Source: Segnochrobactrum spirostomi
GTDB lineage: Bacteria > Pseudomonadota > Alphaproteobacteria > Rhizobiales > Segnochrobactraceae
Assembly (NCBI RefSeq): GCF_009600605.1
Contig: NZ_VWNA01000001.1
Span: 1,302,001-1,366,000 of the forward strand
Length of the DNA stretch: 64,000 bases
Direction of reading: 5' to 3'
The stretch's first letter is position 1. Each line of letters opens with the position of its first letter. The notes under the pieces were generated by a model. The model was not told the DNA's origin and made no database searches. It was given only the letters and a program-made list of their open reading frames with translations. Below, piece by piece: positions 16,508 through 27,063 of the stretch. The position numbers and the translations under genes are program-made.

Positions 16508-19285
16508 TCAGGCGGCGGCGCTGTCGTCGCCGCCGACCAGGATCTCGCGCTTGCCGGCGTGGTTCGCCGGGCCGACGATGCCTTCGCGCTCCATGCGCTC
16601 GATGATCGAGGCGGCGCGGTTGTAGCCGATCTGAAGCCGGCGCTGGACGTAGGAGGTCGAGGCCTTGCGGTCGCGCAGCACCACGGCGACGGCCTGATCG
16701 TAGAGGTCGGCGGATTCTTCGAGGCCGTCGTAACCGCCGCCGCCACCGCCGCTGTCGCCGCCCGCCTCGCCGCCGTCTTCGTCGTCGGCGGTGATGTGCT
16801 CGAGATAATCGGGCGCACCTTGCGCCTTCAGGTGGGCCACCACCGCCTCGACCTCGTTGTCGGAGACGAACGGGCCGTGGACGCGCTGGATGCGGCCGCC
16901 GCCCGCCATGTAGAGCATGTCGCCCTGGCCGAGCAGCTGCTCGGCGCCCTGCTCGCCAAGGATGGTGCGGCTGTCGATCTTCGACGTCACCTGGAAGGAG
17001 ATGCGGGTCGGGAAGTTCGCCTTGATGGTGCCGGTGATGACGTCGACCGACGGGCGCTGGGTCGCCATGATGAGGTGGATGCCGGCGGCACGCGCCATCT
17101 GCGCCAGGCGCTGGATCGCCCCTTCGATGTCCTTGCCGGCGACCATCATCAGGTCGGCCATCTCGTCGACGATGACGACGATGTAGGGCATCAGGTCCTG
17201 GGCGATCTCCTCCTCCTCGAACACCGGCTCGCCGGTCTGGCGGTCGAAGCCGGTCTGCACGATGCGGGTGAGGTTCTCGCCCTTCTCCTTAGCCTCGGCG
17301 ACGCGGGCGTTGAAGCCGTCGACATTGCGCACGCCGAGCTTCGACATCTTGCGATAGCGCTCCTCCATCTCCCGGACCGTCCACTTGAGCGCGACGACGG
17401 CCTTCTTCGGGTCGGTCACGACCGGGGTCAGGAGGTGGGGAATGCCGTCATAGACGGAGAGTTCGAGCATCTTCGGGTCCACCATGATGAGGCGGCATTG
17501 CTGCGGCGTCATCCGGTAGAGCAGCGACAGGATCATCGTGTTGATGGCGACCGACTTGCCCGAGCCGGTGGTGCCGGCGACGAGCAGATGCGGCATGCGG
17601 GCGAGATCGACGATGACGGGCTCGCCGCCGATATTCTTGCCGAGGCAGAGCGCCAAGCGCTGCTTCGATTGTTCGAAATCGGCGGAGGCGGCGAGCTCGC
17701 GCAGGAACACCGTCTCGCGCTTCACGTTCGGCAGCTCGATGCCGATGGCGTTCTTGCCCGGAATGACGGCGACGCGGGCGGAGATCGCGCTCATCGAGCG
17801 GGCGATGTCGTCGGCGAGGCCGATCACGCGGGACGATTTGATGCCCGGCGCGGGTTCGAGCTCGTAGAGGGTGACCACCGGGCCCGGGCGAACGTTGACG
17901 ATCTGGCCGCGGACGCCGAAATCCTCGAGCACCCCTTCGAGGGCCCGGGCATTGTTTTCGAGCGCCGCCTTGTCGATGGCGGGGCTCTTGGCGGCGGCCT
18001 TCGGCTCGGCGAGAAGGCGCAGCGGCGGCATCTCGAAGGTGTGCGGATCGAGCAACGAGGGCTGCTGCTCGCGGCCGAGACGGCGGCCGGGCTTCGGCGG
18101 CGGCGCGGGGGCGGCAACGCGGGCCGACATCGCGGCGGGCGGCATCGCGGCGGCGGGCGCGGGCCGCGCGTCGGCCCGGCGCAGCACCGGCGCGGCGACC
18201 GGCTTCGGCGGCGCGCCATCGATCTCGCGGAACGTATCGGGGATCGGCTCGTCCGGGCCGTAATCGAACGGCGGCTCCTCGTCCTCGGGGAACGGCGCGT
18301 CGAACGGATCGGCCTCGGCCGTGTCGTCGTCGGGCAGCATCTCGAAGCGCGACGACCGGGTCGTGTCGAACCCGGGCTCCAGGCGCTCGTCCGCCGCGGC
18401 CATCGCCGCGCCGAGACCGAAGCGCGGCTCGGCCCGCTCGCGGCGGGACGCGGCCTGCGGCGTCGCGACGTCGTCGGTCTCGATGCCGAGTTCGTCGGCG
18501 AACGGATCGTCCTCGGGGCGGCGGTGCTTCTCGGCGAATTGCCGGACCCGCGCGCCGGTGAGATAGGCCCAATGGGTGAGCGTGCCGAGCACCATGGCGG
18601 CGCGACCCGGGCGGGCGTCGTCTTCTTCGAAGTCCTCGGGGATGGCGCGGTTGGCGCTGCGCACCTTGATGCCGCCCGTCATCTCCCGCTTCGGCGGCGG
18701 CGCGGGCTTGCGCTCCGAGGGCTTCGGATAACCGAGGCCGAACAGGAGGACGAGGACGGTCGGCAGCAGCAGCGCGATGCCGACGCCGGCGTCGCTCGCC
18801 CCGAGCAGCGCCTTCAGGACCGTGCGCGGGCCGGCGAACACCATGTCGCCGACGGCGCCGCCGAGGCCGGTCGGCAGCGGCCAGGTCGCCGGCGGGTTGA
18901 GCGCGCTGAGCGCGGCCGAGGCCAGGAGCACGGCGGCCCCCCAGGCGACGAGGCGCCAGCGCCGCACCCGGCTCGGCCGGCCGCGCATCAGCCGCACCGC
19001 CCAGAAGGTCGGGCCGATGAGCAGGATCGCGACCCCGATGCCGAACATCTGGATCAGGAAATCCGACACCGAGGCGCCGGCGAAGCCGAGCACGTTGTGG
19101 ATCGGGCCATCGACGGCGTGACTGAGGCTCGCGTCCGAGACCGACCAGGTCGCGAGCGCCGCGATCACCGCGACGATGCCGCAAAACAGCGCGAAGCCGC
19201 CGATCGACGCGAGATTCCGGCGGGCGAAGGTCACGAGGCCGCCTTCGTCGTCCTCCCGGTAGCGCGTGGTGCGAACGGCTGGCAC
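16508..19285 (-). CDS. ftsK: DNA translocase FtsK
   Basis: Division-linked DNA pump of 925 residues. The N-terminus has four predicted membrane helices within residues 25-190. A Pro/Ala-rich linker (about 190-420) precedes the alpha/beta motor with Walker A ([14 protein letters not shown]) and Walker B ([12 protein letters not shown]). The C-terminal gamma winged helix, which reads KOPS sites, is present ([22 protein letters not shown]). FtsK hexamers pump the terminus and activate XerCD at dif. It begins 14 bases after the aminotransferase stop. Confidence 0.97.
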   Translation of the reverse strand: MPAVRTTRYREDDEGGLVTFARRNLASIGGFALFCGIVAVIAALATWSVSDASLSHAVDGPIHNVLGFAGASVSDFLIQMFGIGVAILLIGPTFWAVRLMRGRPSRVRRWRLVAWGAAVLLASAALSALNPPATWPLPTGLGGAVGDMVFAGPRTVLKALLGASDAGVGIALLLPTVLVLLFGLGYPKPSERKPAPPPKREMTGGIKVRSANRAIPEDFEEDDARPGRAAMVLGTLTHWAYLTGARVRQFAEKHRRPEDDPFADELGIETDDVATPQAASRRERAEPRFGLGAAMAAADERLEPGFDTTRSSRFEMLPDDDTAEADPFDAPFPEDEEPPFDYGPDEPIPDTFREIDGAPPKPVAAPVLRRADARPAPAAAMPPAAMSARVAAPAPPPKPGRRLGREQQPSLLDPHTFEMPPLRLLAEPKAAAKSPAIDKAALENNARALEGVLEDFGVRGQIVNVRPGPVVTLYELEPAPGIKSSRVIGLADDIARSMSAISARVAVIPGKNAIGIELPNVKRETVFLRELAASADFEQSKQRLALCLGKNIGGEPVIVDLARMPHLLVAGTTGSGKSVAINTMILSLLYRMTPQQCRLIMVDPKMLELSVYDGIPHLLTPVVTDPKKAVVALKWTVREMEERYRKMSKLGVRNVDGFNARVAEAKEKGENLTRIVQTGFDRQTGEPVFEEEEIAQDLMPYIVVIVDEMADLMMVAGKDIEGAIQRLAQMARAAGIHLIMATQRPSVDVITGTIKANFPTRISFQVTSKIDSRTILGEQGAEQLLGQGDMLYMAGGGRIQRVHGPFVSDNEVEAVVAHLKAQGAPDYLEHITADDEDGGEAGGDSGGGGGGYDGLEESADLYDQAVAVVLRDRKASTSYVQRRLQIGYNRAASIIERMEREGIVGPANHAGKREILVGGDDSAAA

Positions 19286-19299
19286 GGTCGCGGGCTCCT

Positions 19300-20535
19300 T
19301 CAGGAAAAGGCTTCGGCCAATCGGCCGAGCGCGGTCTCGGTAAGGCTCGCGTCGTCGACGAGCGCGATACGCAGGCGGTCGGCGCCCGGATTGACGGCAT
19401 CCGCGCCGTGCCCGGCGGCGAGGTAGCCGCCGGGCACGGCGCGGATGCCGGCCGAGCGCCAGAGGTGGAGCGCCGCCGCCTCGCCGCCACCGAAGCGGGC
19501 GACGTCGAGCCAGAGGAAGAAGCCCGCCGCCGGCGTCACGGGGCCGAAGATCGGCCCGAGCAGGCGTTCGGCAAGCGCGAACTTCGCATCATAGAGCCGC
19601 CGGTTCTCGGCCACGTGGGCTTCGTCGGCGAACGCCGCGGCGCCGACCGCCTGGACCGGCAGCGGCACCTGGGGCGCGGCGATGTTGCGCAGGCTCGTCC
19701 ACGGCGCGATGAAGGCCGGATCGCCGGCGGCAAAGCCGCAGCGGAGGCCGGCGAGGTTCGAGCGCTTGGAGAGCGAATTGAAGACGACGACGCGGTCGAG
19801 GCTGCCCGTCTCCTTCGCGGCTTCGAGCGCCCCGGCTGGCGGCGGCGCGCCCTCGCGGTAGAGCTCGGAATAGCACTCGTCGGCGAACACCCAGATCTTG
19901 TGCGCCCGGGCGATCTCGATGAGACGACGCCACTCCGCCTTGGAGGCGACGGAGCCTTGCGGGTTCGCCGGCGAGGCGACGTAGAGCGCAATTGTGCGCT
20001 CTAGCAGCGCCGGATCGAGGGCGGCGAGGTCCGGCAGGGCGGTGGCGTCGGAGGCGGGACCGATCGTCACCGTCTCGGCACCGATCGCCTCGGCTCCCGC
20101 CGCATAGGCGAAATAGAACGGGTTCGGAATCAGCACGACCGGCCGCTCGACGGTCTTTCCGCCGTGCCGCAATGCGCCGAGGGCGGCGAAGAACAGCCCC
20201 TCGCGGCTGCCGTCGAGGGGCAGCACCATGGTCGCCGGATCGATCAGACCGTCGAGGCCGTAGCGCCGGTCGAGCCAGGCCGCGACCGCGGCGCGGAACT
20301 GATCGGTGCCGCGGATCGGCGGATAGCGCCCGAACCCCGCCATCGCCTCGGTCATGACCGGGGCGACGAAAGCCGGCATCGGGTGACGCGGTTCGCCGAC
20401 GCCGAGATCGATCGGCGACGCGCCGGGGGCCACGCCCTCGATGAGGCGCGTCAGCCGCTGAAACGGCGAAACGAGAGGAGGACGCGGCACCGCCGCGTTC
20501 GGATTTCCGGGCATCGAGTTACCGGGCATCGACAA
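19300..20535 (-). CDS. Aminotransferase class I/II (DapC-like)
   Basis: PLP-dependent fold-type I aminotransferase of 411 residues, with [24 protein letters not shown] and the PLP lysine in [15 protein letters not shown]. Its neighbourhood with ftsK and its similarity in style to rhizobial N-succinyldiaminopimelate aminotransferases make DapC the best guess; other amino-acid substrates remain possible. The N-terminus carries a duplicated MPGN, so the exact start is uncertain (20535 or 20514). It is likely co-transcribed with ftsK. Confidence 0.9.
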   Translation of the reverse strand: MSMPGNSMPGNPNAAVPRPPLVSPFQRLTRLIEGVAPGASPIDLGVGEPRHPMPAFVAPVMTEAMAGFGRYPPIRGTDQFRAAVAAWLDRRYGLDGLIDPATMVLPLDGSREGLFFAALGALRHGGKTVERPVVLIPNPFYFAYAAGAEAIGAETVTIGPASDATALPDLAALDPALLERTIALYVASPANPQGSVASKAEWRRLIEIARAHKIWVFADECYSELYREGAPPPAGALEAAKETGSLDRVVVFNSLSKRSNLAGLRCGFAAGDPAFIAPWTSLRNIAAPQVPLPVQAVGAAAFADEAHVAENRRLYDAKFALAERLLGPIFGPVTPAAGFFLWLDVARFGGGEAAALHLWRSAGIRAVPGGYLAAGHGADAVNPGADRLRIALVDDASLTETALGRLAEAFS

Positions 20536-20717
20536 GGGTGCCGCCGACAGGTTGCAGGCTTTCGGCGAAAGCTAGGGCAACGTGGTTAAGCGGGATTTAA
20601 GGCACCATGAGGAAGGCGGCGATCATCAGGTAAATCCGCCGTATGGGGCGCGATTGTCGGCGCAAACGACGAAGCTCGCGGGCCAATTCCGGCCAGGCGG
20701 CAGCGAAAAAGCCCGGA

Positions 20718-22637
20718 TCAGTCGAGCAGTTCGCGCAGCCGGGTGGCGAGTTCGCGGGCGGTGTAGGGCTTCTTCAGCCAGGAGCTGCCCTCGCCGATCT
20801 CGCGGCCGGCGACGTTCGGCTCGGCATAGCCCGAGGTGAACAGGACCGGCACCTCGGGGCGCAGCACGCGAACCTCGCGCGCGAGTTCGATGCCGGTCAT
20901 GCCGCCGGGCATGACGATATCGGTGAAGACCAGGTCGATGTCGGGACTCTCGCGGAGCGCGGCGAGCGCTTCCGTGGCGTTGGTCGCCTCGATCACCCGG
21001 TAGCCGGTATCGATGAGCCGCGCCACGGCGACACGGCGCACCCGTGGATCGTCCTCGACGACGAGGATCGTTTCGTGGCCGCGCGGGATGCCGGCCATCG
21101 CCGCCGCGACCTCTCGGTCCCCGTCGGTGGTCGCGGCGCGCACGGCGGGCAGGAACAGGCGGACGCTCGTGCCCTGCCCGATCTCGCTGTAGAGCTGCAC
21201 ATGGCCGCCCGATTGCTTGACGAAGCCGTAGACCATGGACAGGCCGAGCCCGGTTCCGGAACCGACGTCCTTCGTCGTGAAGAACGGCTCGAAGGCGTGG
21301 CTCTTGACCTCTTCGGTCATGCCGGCGCCGGTGTCGGTCACCGCGACGAGCACATAATCCCCGGTGCGGACCTGGGGATACATCTGCGCATAATCGGGAT
21401 CGAGAAAGGTGTTCGAGATCTCGATCGTCACGCGGCCGCCACGCGGCATGGCATCGCGCGCATTGAGCGCGAGATTGAGCAGCGCGTTCTGGAACTGCGA
21501 GGCATCGACCATCGCCTGGTGCAGCGCGCCGTTGACGACCGTCTTGAGCTCGATCGTCTCGCCGAGCGAGCGGCGGAGCAGTTCGGTGATGTTGGCGACG
21601 AGTTGGCCGACGTCGGACAGCTTCGGATTGAGCGGCTGGCGTCGGCCGAAAGCGAGGAGCTGGCCGATCAGCTTGGCGCCGTCGTCCACCGCCTCCTGGG
21701 CCTCGCGCAGGAGCGCCTGCTGACGTGGCTCGCTCAGGCGCATCTCGAGCATCTCGAGATTGCCCGAAATCACGGTCAGCAGATTGTTGAAATCATGGGC
21801 GATACCACCGGTGAGCTGGCCGACCGCCTCCATCTTCTGCGCCTGGCGCAGTTCCTCCTCGATCTTCTTGCGGCTCGTCAGATCGCGGATGAAGCCGGTG
21901 AAGATGCGCTGGCTGTTCGCCACCGCTTCGCCGATCGCGAGCTCCATCGGGAAGGTCGAGCCGTCCTTGCGCCGCCCGGTGACGACACGGCCATAGCCGA
22001 TGATGCGCCGCTCGCCGGTCGTCAGGTAGCGCGAGATGTAGGCGTCGTGCGCCTCGCGGTCCGGCGACGGCATGAGCAGACTGACATTCTCTCCGCACAC
22101 CTCGTTCGCGCGATAGCCGAACAGCCGCTCGGCGGTGGCACTGAAGGAGGTGACGATGCCGCGTTCGTCGATCACAACCATCGCCTCGGGGACGGTTTCG
22201 ACGATCGAGCGCATCTGCGCCTCGCGCACCGCCAGGTCTTCCTGGGCATGCTTGAGGTCGCTCACATCGACATTGGTCTGGAGGATCGACGGCTCGCGAT
22301 TGGTCTCCGGGTCGATCACGACCCAGCGACTGGCGATCCAGAGAACGCTTCCATCGTGATGGCGATGGCGCAGGTTGCCGGTCCAAACGCCAGTCTCTCG
22401 AAGGCGGGCATGAATATCCACGAGGGGCTCGGGAAACTCCGTGGCGAGCAGATCGTGCACGATCTTGCCGACCACTTCGTCGCGATGCCAGCCATAGAGC
22501 TCCTCGCAACCGCTGCTCCAATGGCTGATGCGCCCGCCGGGGGTGTGCACCAACACGTTCGCGCCGTCGAGTACGCCGACGATCGCGTCGAGCCTCTCAT
22601 CCGTGTCCGCGTTCCGCGGCTCCATTCCGTCCGTCAC
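20718..22637 (-). CDS. FixL-like heme-PAS hybrid histidine kinase
   Basis: A 639-residue soluble hybrid kinase: PAS (about 15-130), second PAS (about 140-255), HisKA with phospho-acceptor His281 ([11 protein letters not shown]), HATPase, and a receiver (about 520-636, FTDIVMPGG). The second PAS is strikingly FixL-like. His197 in AHDAYISRY matches the heme-ligating His of Bradyrhizobium FixL, and Arg217 in [10 protein letters not shown] matches the distal Arg, with the same 20-residue spacing. Oxygen, or another diatomic gas, is therefore the likely signal. No fixJ is adjacent; the neighbour is a FixK/Fnr-type regulator 42 bases upstream. Confidence 0.93.
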   Translation of the reverse strand: MTDGMEPRNADTDERLDAIVGVLDGANVLVHTPGGRISHWSSGCEELYGWHRDEVVGKIVHDLLATEFPEPLVDIHARLRETGVWTGNLRHRHHDGSVLWIASRWVVIDPETNREPSILQTNVDVSDLKHAQEDLAVREAQMRSIVETVPEAMVVIDERGIVTSFSATAERLFGYRANEVCGENVSLLMPSPDREAHDAYISRYLTTGERRIIGYGRVVTGRRKDGSTFPMELAIGEAVANSQRIFTGFIRDLTSRKKIEEELRQAQKMEAVGQLTGGIAHDFNNLLTVISGNLEMLEMRLSEPRQQALLREAQEAVDDGAKLIGQLLAFGRRQPLNPKLSDVGQLVANITELLRRSLGETIELKTVVNGALHQAMVDASQFQNALLNLALNARDAMPRGGRVTIEISNTFLDPDYAQMYPQVRTGDYVLVAVTDTGAGMTEEVKSHAFEPFFTTKDVGSGTGLGLSMVYGFVKQSGGHVQLYSEIGQGTSVRLFLPAVRAATTDGDREVAAAMAGIPRGHETILVVEDDPRVRRVAVARLIDTGYRVIEATNATEALAALRESPDIDLVFTDIVMPGGMTGIELAREVRVLRPEVPVLFTSGYAEPNVAGREIGEGSSWLKKPYTARELATRLRELLD

Positions 22638-22679
22638 GTCGTCCGATCTCGCTTCGCCGTCATCGAGCTTCCCGAGCGA

Positions 22680-23423
22680 TCAATGGGGCCAGACGGCCTG
22701 ACGCACGTAGGACGCTTCCGCTTCGTCATCGTCGCCTTCACCGGCGAGGACGGCAAGAGTCTTCATGCGCCGTACGGCGACCGTATGACGACCGGTCGGC
22801 TCGATGACGCCGCGGCTCGTCAGATTGGTCATGGTGCGCGACACGGTCTCAATGGTGAGGCCGAGATAATCGGCCATGTCGAGGCGGGTCATCGGGATCT
22901 CGATGCGCGACGCGGGCTGGCTCGAGCAGCCCATGCGGCGAGCGATCAGCATCAGAAAGCTGCACACCCGCTCCTCGGCGCTCTTGCGGGCGAGCAGGAC
23001 CATCTGGTCCTGAGCCGCCGCCATCTCGTCGCAAATGCGGGCGAAGAGCTGCGGGCGAAGCTCCGGGCACCGCGCGATCTCGTCCTGGAAGCGACCGCGT
23101 CCGAACCGGCGCACCTTCGTCGCGACCACCGCCTCGGCGCTGTAGAGATAGCGGTCGCGCAGCGAGACGCCGACGAGGTCGCCGGGGTAGAGGAAGCCGG
23201 TGATGACCCGCCGTCCGTCGCTCAGGATCTTGAAGATGCGCAGGACCCCCTCGGCGACGGCGAAGACGTGGCTCGCCGCGTCGCCCTCGAAGAACAGGCT
23301 GCCACCCGCCTGAATCCGCTCAAGCGGCTGCCCTTCGAACAGGGCCTCGAGGCTCTCGGGTTCGTTCGGGGAGGCGGACGAGTCGATCGACCGAAGGTGC
23401 GGGGCCGCGTTGGGGGAGAGCAT
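22680..23423 (-). CDS. Crp/Fnr-family regulator (FixK-like)
   Basis: A 247-residue regulator: cyclic-nucleotide-type beta roll (about 25-140), dimer helix, and Crp-type HTH with the FNR-class recognition helix (LTIETVSRTMTNL; ETVSR). It lacks the N-terminal cysteine cluster of Fnr, which is the FixK condition, so it would not sense oxygen itself. The ATG at 23423 has AGAAGGG upstream; the longer frame to 23552 has no support. It precedes the FixL-like kinase in the same direction, suggesting one oxygen-response operon. Confidence 0.9.
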   Translation of the reverse strand: MLSPNAAPHLRSIDSSASPNEPESLEALFEGQPLERIQAGGSLFFEGDAASHVFAVAEGVLRIFKILSDGRRVITGFLYPGDLVGVSLRDRYLYSAEAVVATKVRRFGRGRFQDEIARCPELRPQLFARICDEMAAAQDQMVLLARKSAEERVCSFLMLIARRMGCSSQPASRIEIPMTRLDMADYLGLTIETVSRTMTNLTSRGVIEPTGRHTVAVRRMKTLAVLAGEGDDDEAEASYVRQAVWPH

Positions 23424-23593
23424 CGGATAACCCTTCTCACTGCGTGTGAGAGGGAGACTAAGGTTGGTCGTGTTACCTGCGGACGACCCGTCTATGTTGT
23501 TTGGTGCGCGAGTGTTACAGATTGTCACCGCGCCAGCCGCCGCGTCCCGCATTAAGGTACGCTAGTGTCCGGAAAGCCTGCCCAAGCGACGTC

Positions 23594-24337
23594 ATGAATG
23601 ATCCCGAGAGAGACACCGAGCATATCCTCGTCGTCGACGACGATGCGCGCGTTCGGCAGATGCTCTCGACCTATTTCGAGGACGAGGGTTTCCGCGTCTC
23701 CGCAGTGGCGGACGGCGCAGCCATGCGCGAGTGCCTCCAGGGGACCCGCGTCGATCTGATTCTGCTCGACCTGGTGCTGCCGAAGGGCGAGGACGGCCTC
23801 GGCCTCGCCCGCGAGATTCGCGCCCGCTCGACCGTGCCGATCATCATGCTGACGGGGCGGGGCGACGTGGTGGACCGAATCGTCGGGCTCGAGGTCGGCG
23901 CCGACGATTACATCGCCAAGCCCTTCCACCTGCGCGAGGTGCTCGCCCGGGTGCGCACGGTGCTGCGCCGTCACCAGCCCGCGGCGGCCCCCGCCGCCGC
24001 CCCGGTGCCGGCCGACGCGACGGAAGTCTTCCGATTCGACGGCTGGAGCTTCGATCTCGACCGCCGCAAGCTGACCGCGGCGGACGGTACCGACGTCGTG
24101 CTCACCACCGGCGAGTTCGACATCCTCGCCATCTTCGTCAAACATCCGGGCCGTGTTTTCGCCCGGGAGACGCTGATGAACCTGACCCGCGGCCGCAAGC
24201 TCGAGGTGTTCGACCGCACCATCGACGCGCAGATCGCGCGGCTCAGGAAGAAGATCGAGGTCGATTCGAAGAACCCGGCGCTCATCAAGTCGGTGCGCGG
24301 GGTCGGCTACGTCTTTACCGGCCGCTCGGGCGGCTGA
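23594..24337 (+). CDS. OmpR-family response regulator
   Basis: A 247-residue two-domain regulator: receiver with phospho-acceptor Asp59 (LILLDLVLP), conserved TGRGD and KPFHLRE, then a winged-helix DNA-binding domain (about 150-243, ending VRGVGYVFTG). The receiver sequence is of the TorR-like kind. No cognate kinase follows it. It is divergent from the FixK-like gene across a 170-bp gap, so cross-talk with the hybrid kinase is conceivable but unproven. Confidence 0.94.
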   Translation: MNDPERDTEHILVVDDDARVRQMLSTYFEDEGFRVSAVADGAAMRECLQGTRVDLILLDLVLPKGEDGLGLAREIRARSTVPIIMLTGRGDVVDRIVGLEVGADDYIAKPFHLREVLARVRTVLRRHQPAAAPAAAPVPADATEVFRFDGWSFDLDRRKLTAADGTDVVLTTGEFDILAIFVKHPGRVFARETLMNLTRGRKLEVFDRTIDAQIARLRKKIEVDSKNPALIKSVRGVGYVFTGRSGG

Positions 24338-24387
24338 TTGCGGATCGCGCGTTACGGCGCCTCGGCGCGTCCGGGTGATCGGAGACC

Positions 24388-24858
24388 TCAGCGCCCGGCG
24401 AGCGGGATCGTCACGCCGGCGGCCGCCGCGGGCGGCGGCGCATGCTCCACGAGCCGTTTCCAAGTGTCACGATCGAGCGGCCAGATGTGGATGCCGCCGC
24501 AGACCTTGTCGCGGCCATAGGCCTCGAGAAATTCCATCATCTCCGCGGCGACGCCGTCTCGGTCCGCCGCGCTCGCGGCGATGAAGATCGGCACCTCTAG
24601 AACACGTGCCTGGGAGGCAGGCCCTTCCCGTGCCTCCTCGGGGAGCGCGGCGACGCAGAGGCCTTGCAGATAGCCGCGAGGATTCGACGCCACGAACACC
24701 GTGCCGGCGATGCCGTTGTGACCCGTCTCTTCGAACCCTTCGCGGCAGAAGCGGCGCCACGCGTCGAGATCGAGGTCCGGTTCTAGGCTCCGGATCAGCG
24801 GAAAGGCACGATCCACCTTGTCTTCGCTGAGGGGCGACACGGCATAGCTCTTGTTCAT
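24388..24858 (-). CDS. Uncharacterised GNAT-like protein
   Basis: A 156-residue soluble protein. The layout (N-terminal helix pair, central VFVASNPRGYLQGLCV strand, later helix DRDGVAAEMMEFLEAYGRDK) recalls a GNAT acetyltransferase, but the acetyl-CoA loop is not clear, so the family is tentative. The start at 24858 has GGGAG upstream and removes a basic, unconserved extension. Stands alone, convergent with the OmpR-type regulator. Confidence 0.75.
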   Translation of the reverse strand: MNKSYAVSPLSEDKVDRAFPLIRSLEPDLDLDAWRRFCREGFEETGHNGIAGTVFVASNPRGYLQGLCVAALPEEAREGPASQARVLEVPIFIAASAADRDGVAAEMMEFLEAYGRDKVCGGIHIWPLDRDTWKRLVEHAPPPAAAAGVTIPLAGR

Positions 24859-25309
24859 CTTTGGGCTCCCCGAACCCTTGGCGGGACCGAAGGACGGGTG
24901 CGATCCCGTCTCCCGCTCCCGCACTGAGGCCTTCGCTCGGGCCGCTCAGGGCCCGAGATCATCGTGGCGGTGTGCGCCACCCACTCGGCACGCGGGGCAA
25001 GCCCGGCAGGGCTGGCCCGGCGAAGCAAGCCGTCCGCGGCCAACCGGCAGACGGGCCAAGCCGTCCACCGACGCGTCCCGCACATCCCCTCCCCGTGCCC
25101 GCCGCCCGCGGCTTTCGTGGTGTGGGACCGCTTGGTCACGCTATTGTGTAACACGCCCGCCGCACCCCGTACCTTGATCCAGGGCAAGACGGCCGACGCC
25201 GAAACGACAGCGCCTCACCCCCTCACGCCCGTCCCCGAACCGGCTCCGCCCCACCTCCCGCGACAGACCATAACGGCTTGACGGGCCGGTGACGGGCGCC
25301 TAACAGAAG
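24859..25309. other. Intergenic region between GNAT-like gene and metal transporter
   Basis: No gene is supported; several overlapping open frames on both strands are GC artefacts. The region ends at the Zur-type box that controls the transporter. Confidence 0.5.
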
Positions 25310-25327
25310 TTCTGTTATAACGTAACA
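25310..25327. promoter_or_regulatory. Zur-type operator
   Basis: The sequence contains GTTATAAC followed by GTAAC, and a perfect TGTTA-N5-TAACA dyad (25313-25327), matching the TGTTATAAC core of alphaproteobacterial Zur boxes. It lies 46 bases before the transporter start. Zinc-dependent repression is the expected control. Confidence 0.7.
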
Positions 25328-25372
25328 ACTGATGGCACCCCCACTGCCGTCGGTTCTGTCAACGGAGTTCCC

Positions 25373-26260
25373 ATGCGCCCGTCCCTGTTCGCCGCGGCCG
25401 TCTCGGCCGCTTTCGCGGCGGCCTTGTGCGTGATGCCCGCCGGCGCCTTCGCCGCCACCACGAAGATCGTCGCCGCGGAGAATTTCTACGGCGACGTCGC
25501 CAAGGAGATCGGCGGTAGCCACGTTGAGGTGACGAGCATCCTGTCGAACCCCGACGAGGATCCGCACCTGTTCGAGACGAGCCCCTCGACGGCGCGCGCG
25601 CTCGTTGATGCGGCGATCGTCGTCTACAACGGCGCCGACTACGATCCGTGGATGCCGAAGCTCATCGCCGCCTCGCCGGCGCCGAACCGCAGCGTGATCG
25701 TCGCGGCCGACCTCATCGGCGCCAAGAGCGGCGACAATCCGCACCTCTGGTACAAGCCCGCGACGCTGCCCGCGGTCGCCAAGGCGCTCGCCGCCGACCT
25801 CTCGAAGCGCGATCCCGCCCACGCCGCCGATTTCGCCAAGAACCTCGCGGCCTTCGACGCGAAGTTCGAAAAGCTCGACGCCAAGATCGCCGCGATCAAG
25901 GCGAAATATGCCGGTACCACGGTCACCGCGACCGAGCCGGTGTTCGGCTACATGGCCGAAGCGCTCGGTTTCAAGATGCTGAACGGCGACTTCCAGCTCG
26001 CCGTGATGAATGATACGGAACCGAGCCCGGCCCAGGTCGCGGCCTTCGAGCAGAGCCTTTCGAGCGGCACCGCGCGGATCCTGTTCTACAACAGCCAGGT
26101 GACCGACGCGACGACGACCCGGATGCTCGACATCGCCAAGAAGAGCAAGGTCGCCGTGGTCGGCGTGACGGAAACGGAACCGAAGGGCAAGACGATCGCC
26201 GACTGGTTCGGCGGCCAGCTTGCCGAAGTCGAGCATGCATTGGGTGGCCTGACGCAGTGA
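25373..26260 (+). CDS. Metal ABC transporter substrate-binding protein (Zn/Mn)
   Basis: Periplasmic cluster-9 metal-binding protein of 295 residues, signal peptide 1-28. Visible ligands are His65 (DEDPHLF), His124 (DNPHLWY) and Glu188 (TATEPVFGYM), plus an acidic site near the C-terminus. The His-His-Glu set is closer to manganese-type binders than to classical ZnuA (three His), and the His-rich loop of ZnuA is absent. The Zur-type box upstream points to zinc. I favour zinc with manganese as the alternative. First gene of a three-gene operon. Confidence 0.9.
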   Translation: MRPSLFAAAVSAAFAAALCVMPAGAFAATTKIVAAENFYGDVAKEIGGSHVEVTSILSNPDEDPHLFETSPSTARALVDAAIVVYNGADYDPWMPKLIAASPAPNRSVIVAADLIGAKSGDNPHLWYKPATLPAVAKALAADLSKRDPAHAADFAKNLAAFDAKFEKLDAKIAAIKAKYAGTTVTATEPVFGYMAEALGFKMLNGDFQLAVMNDTEPSPAQVAAFEQSLSSGTARILFYNSQVTDATTTRMLDIAKKSKVAVVGVTETEPKGKTIADWFGGQLAEVEHALGGLTQ

Positions 26261-27063
26261 CGGCGATCGCCTTCGACCGTGTGAGTCTCGATTATGGGAG
26301 GCGTCGGATTCTGTCCGACGTCTCCTTCGCCATTCCGGACGGCGCCTTCGTCGGCGTGCTCGGCCCGAACGGGGCCGGCAAGACGACGGCGATGCGCGCG
26401 GTTCTGGGTCTCGTCACGCCGACTTCGGGCGCAATCACGGTGCTCGGCGCACCGCCGAAGCGCGGCAATCCGGCGATCGGCTACATGCCGCAGGCGCGCC
26501 GCACGCCCTCGACGGTGCCGCTCTCGGGCTTCCAGTTGGTGCTCGGCGCCGTCACAGGCCGGCGCTGGGGCTGGCCGGTCGCCCGGCCTGAGGACAAGGC
26601 CGCGGCCTGGGAAGCGCTCGAGCGGGTCGGGGCGGCCGAGATCGCGCGGCGCCCGATCACGGAACTCTCCGGCGGCGAGCGCCAGCGCGTGCTGATCGCC
26701 CAGACGCTGATCGGCCATCCGAAGCTGCTCCTCCTCGACGAGCCGCTCATCAGCCTCGATCCGCCGAACCAGCGGGCGATCGTGGAACTCACAGCGCGCA
26801 TCGGCCGCGAGCTCGGCATCGCCGTGCTGTTCTGCGCCCACGAGGTCAACCCGCTCATCGGCGCGCTCGATCAGGTGCTCTATCTCGGCAACGGCCAGGC
26901 CGCGCTCGGCACCGTGGACGAGGTCATCTCGACACCGGTGCTGTCGCGCATCTACGGCGCGCCGATCAACGTCATCCGCCTCGGCGGACGCATCTTCGTC
27001 GTCGCCGAAGACGTCGAGGCAGGAGGCCATCCCCATGAGCACGCTCATGTCCGCGCTGTCTGA
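26257..27063 (+). CDS. Metal ABC transporter ATP-binding protein
   Basis: A 268-residue ATPase with Walker A (GPNGAGKTT), signature LSGGERQR and Walker B LLLLDEPL. The residue after the Walker B aspartate-glutamate pair and the D-loop (SLDPPNQ) are normal. It starts with GTG, overlapping the binding-protein stop by 4 bases, and overlaps the permease start by 29 bases. All three genes are therefore translationally coupled. Confidence 0.94.
   Translation: MTAIAFDRVSLDYGRRRILSDVSFAIPDGAFVGVLGPNGAGKTTAMRAVLGLVTPTSGAITVLGAPPKRGNPAIGYMPQARRTPSTVPLSGFQLVLGAVTGRRWGWPVARPEDKAAAWEALERVGAAEIARRPITELSGGERQRVLIAQTLIGHPKLLLLDEPLISLDPPNQRAIVELTARIGRELGIAVLFCAHEVNPLIGALDQVLYLGNGQAALGTVDEVISTPVLSRIYGAPINVIRLGGRIFVVAEDVEAGGHPHEHAHVRAV

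Noticed and set aside
16415-19426. Very long open frame (about 1000 codons) antisense to ftsK
   Set aside because: Its product is Arg/Gly/Ala/Asp-rich low complexity without a domain, and it mirrors the GC-rich third positions of ftsK.
20643-23555. 970-codon open frame antisense to the FixL-like kinase and FixK-like gene
   Set aside because: It runs across two well-supported genes on the other strand and has shadow-type composition.
23424-23593. Fnr/FixK box in the gap between the FixK-like and OmpR-type genes
   Set aside because: No TTGAT-N4-ATCAA-like sequence was found there.
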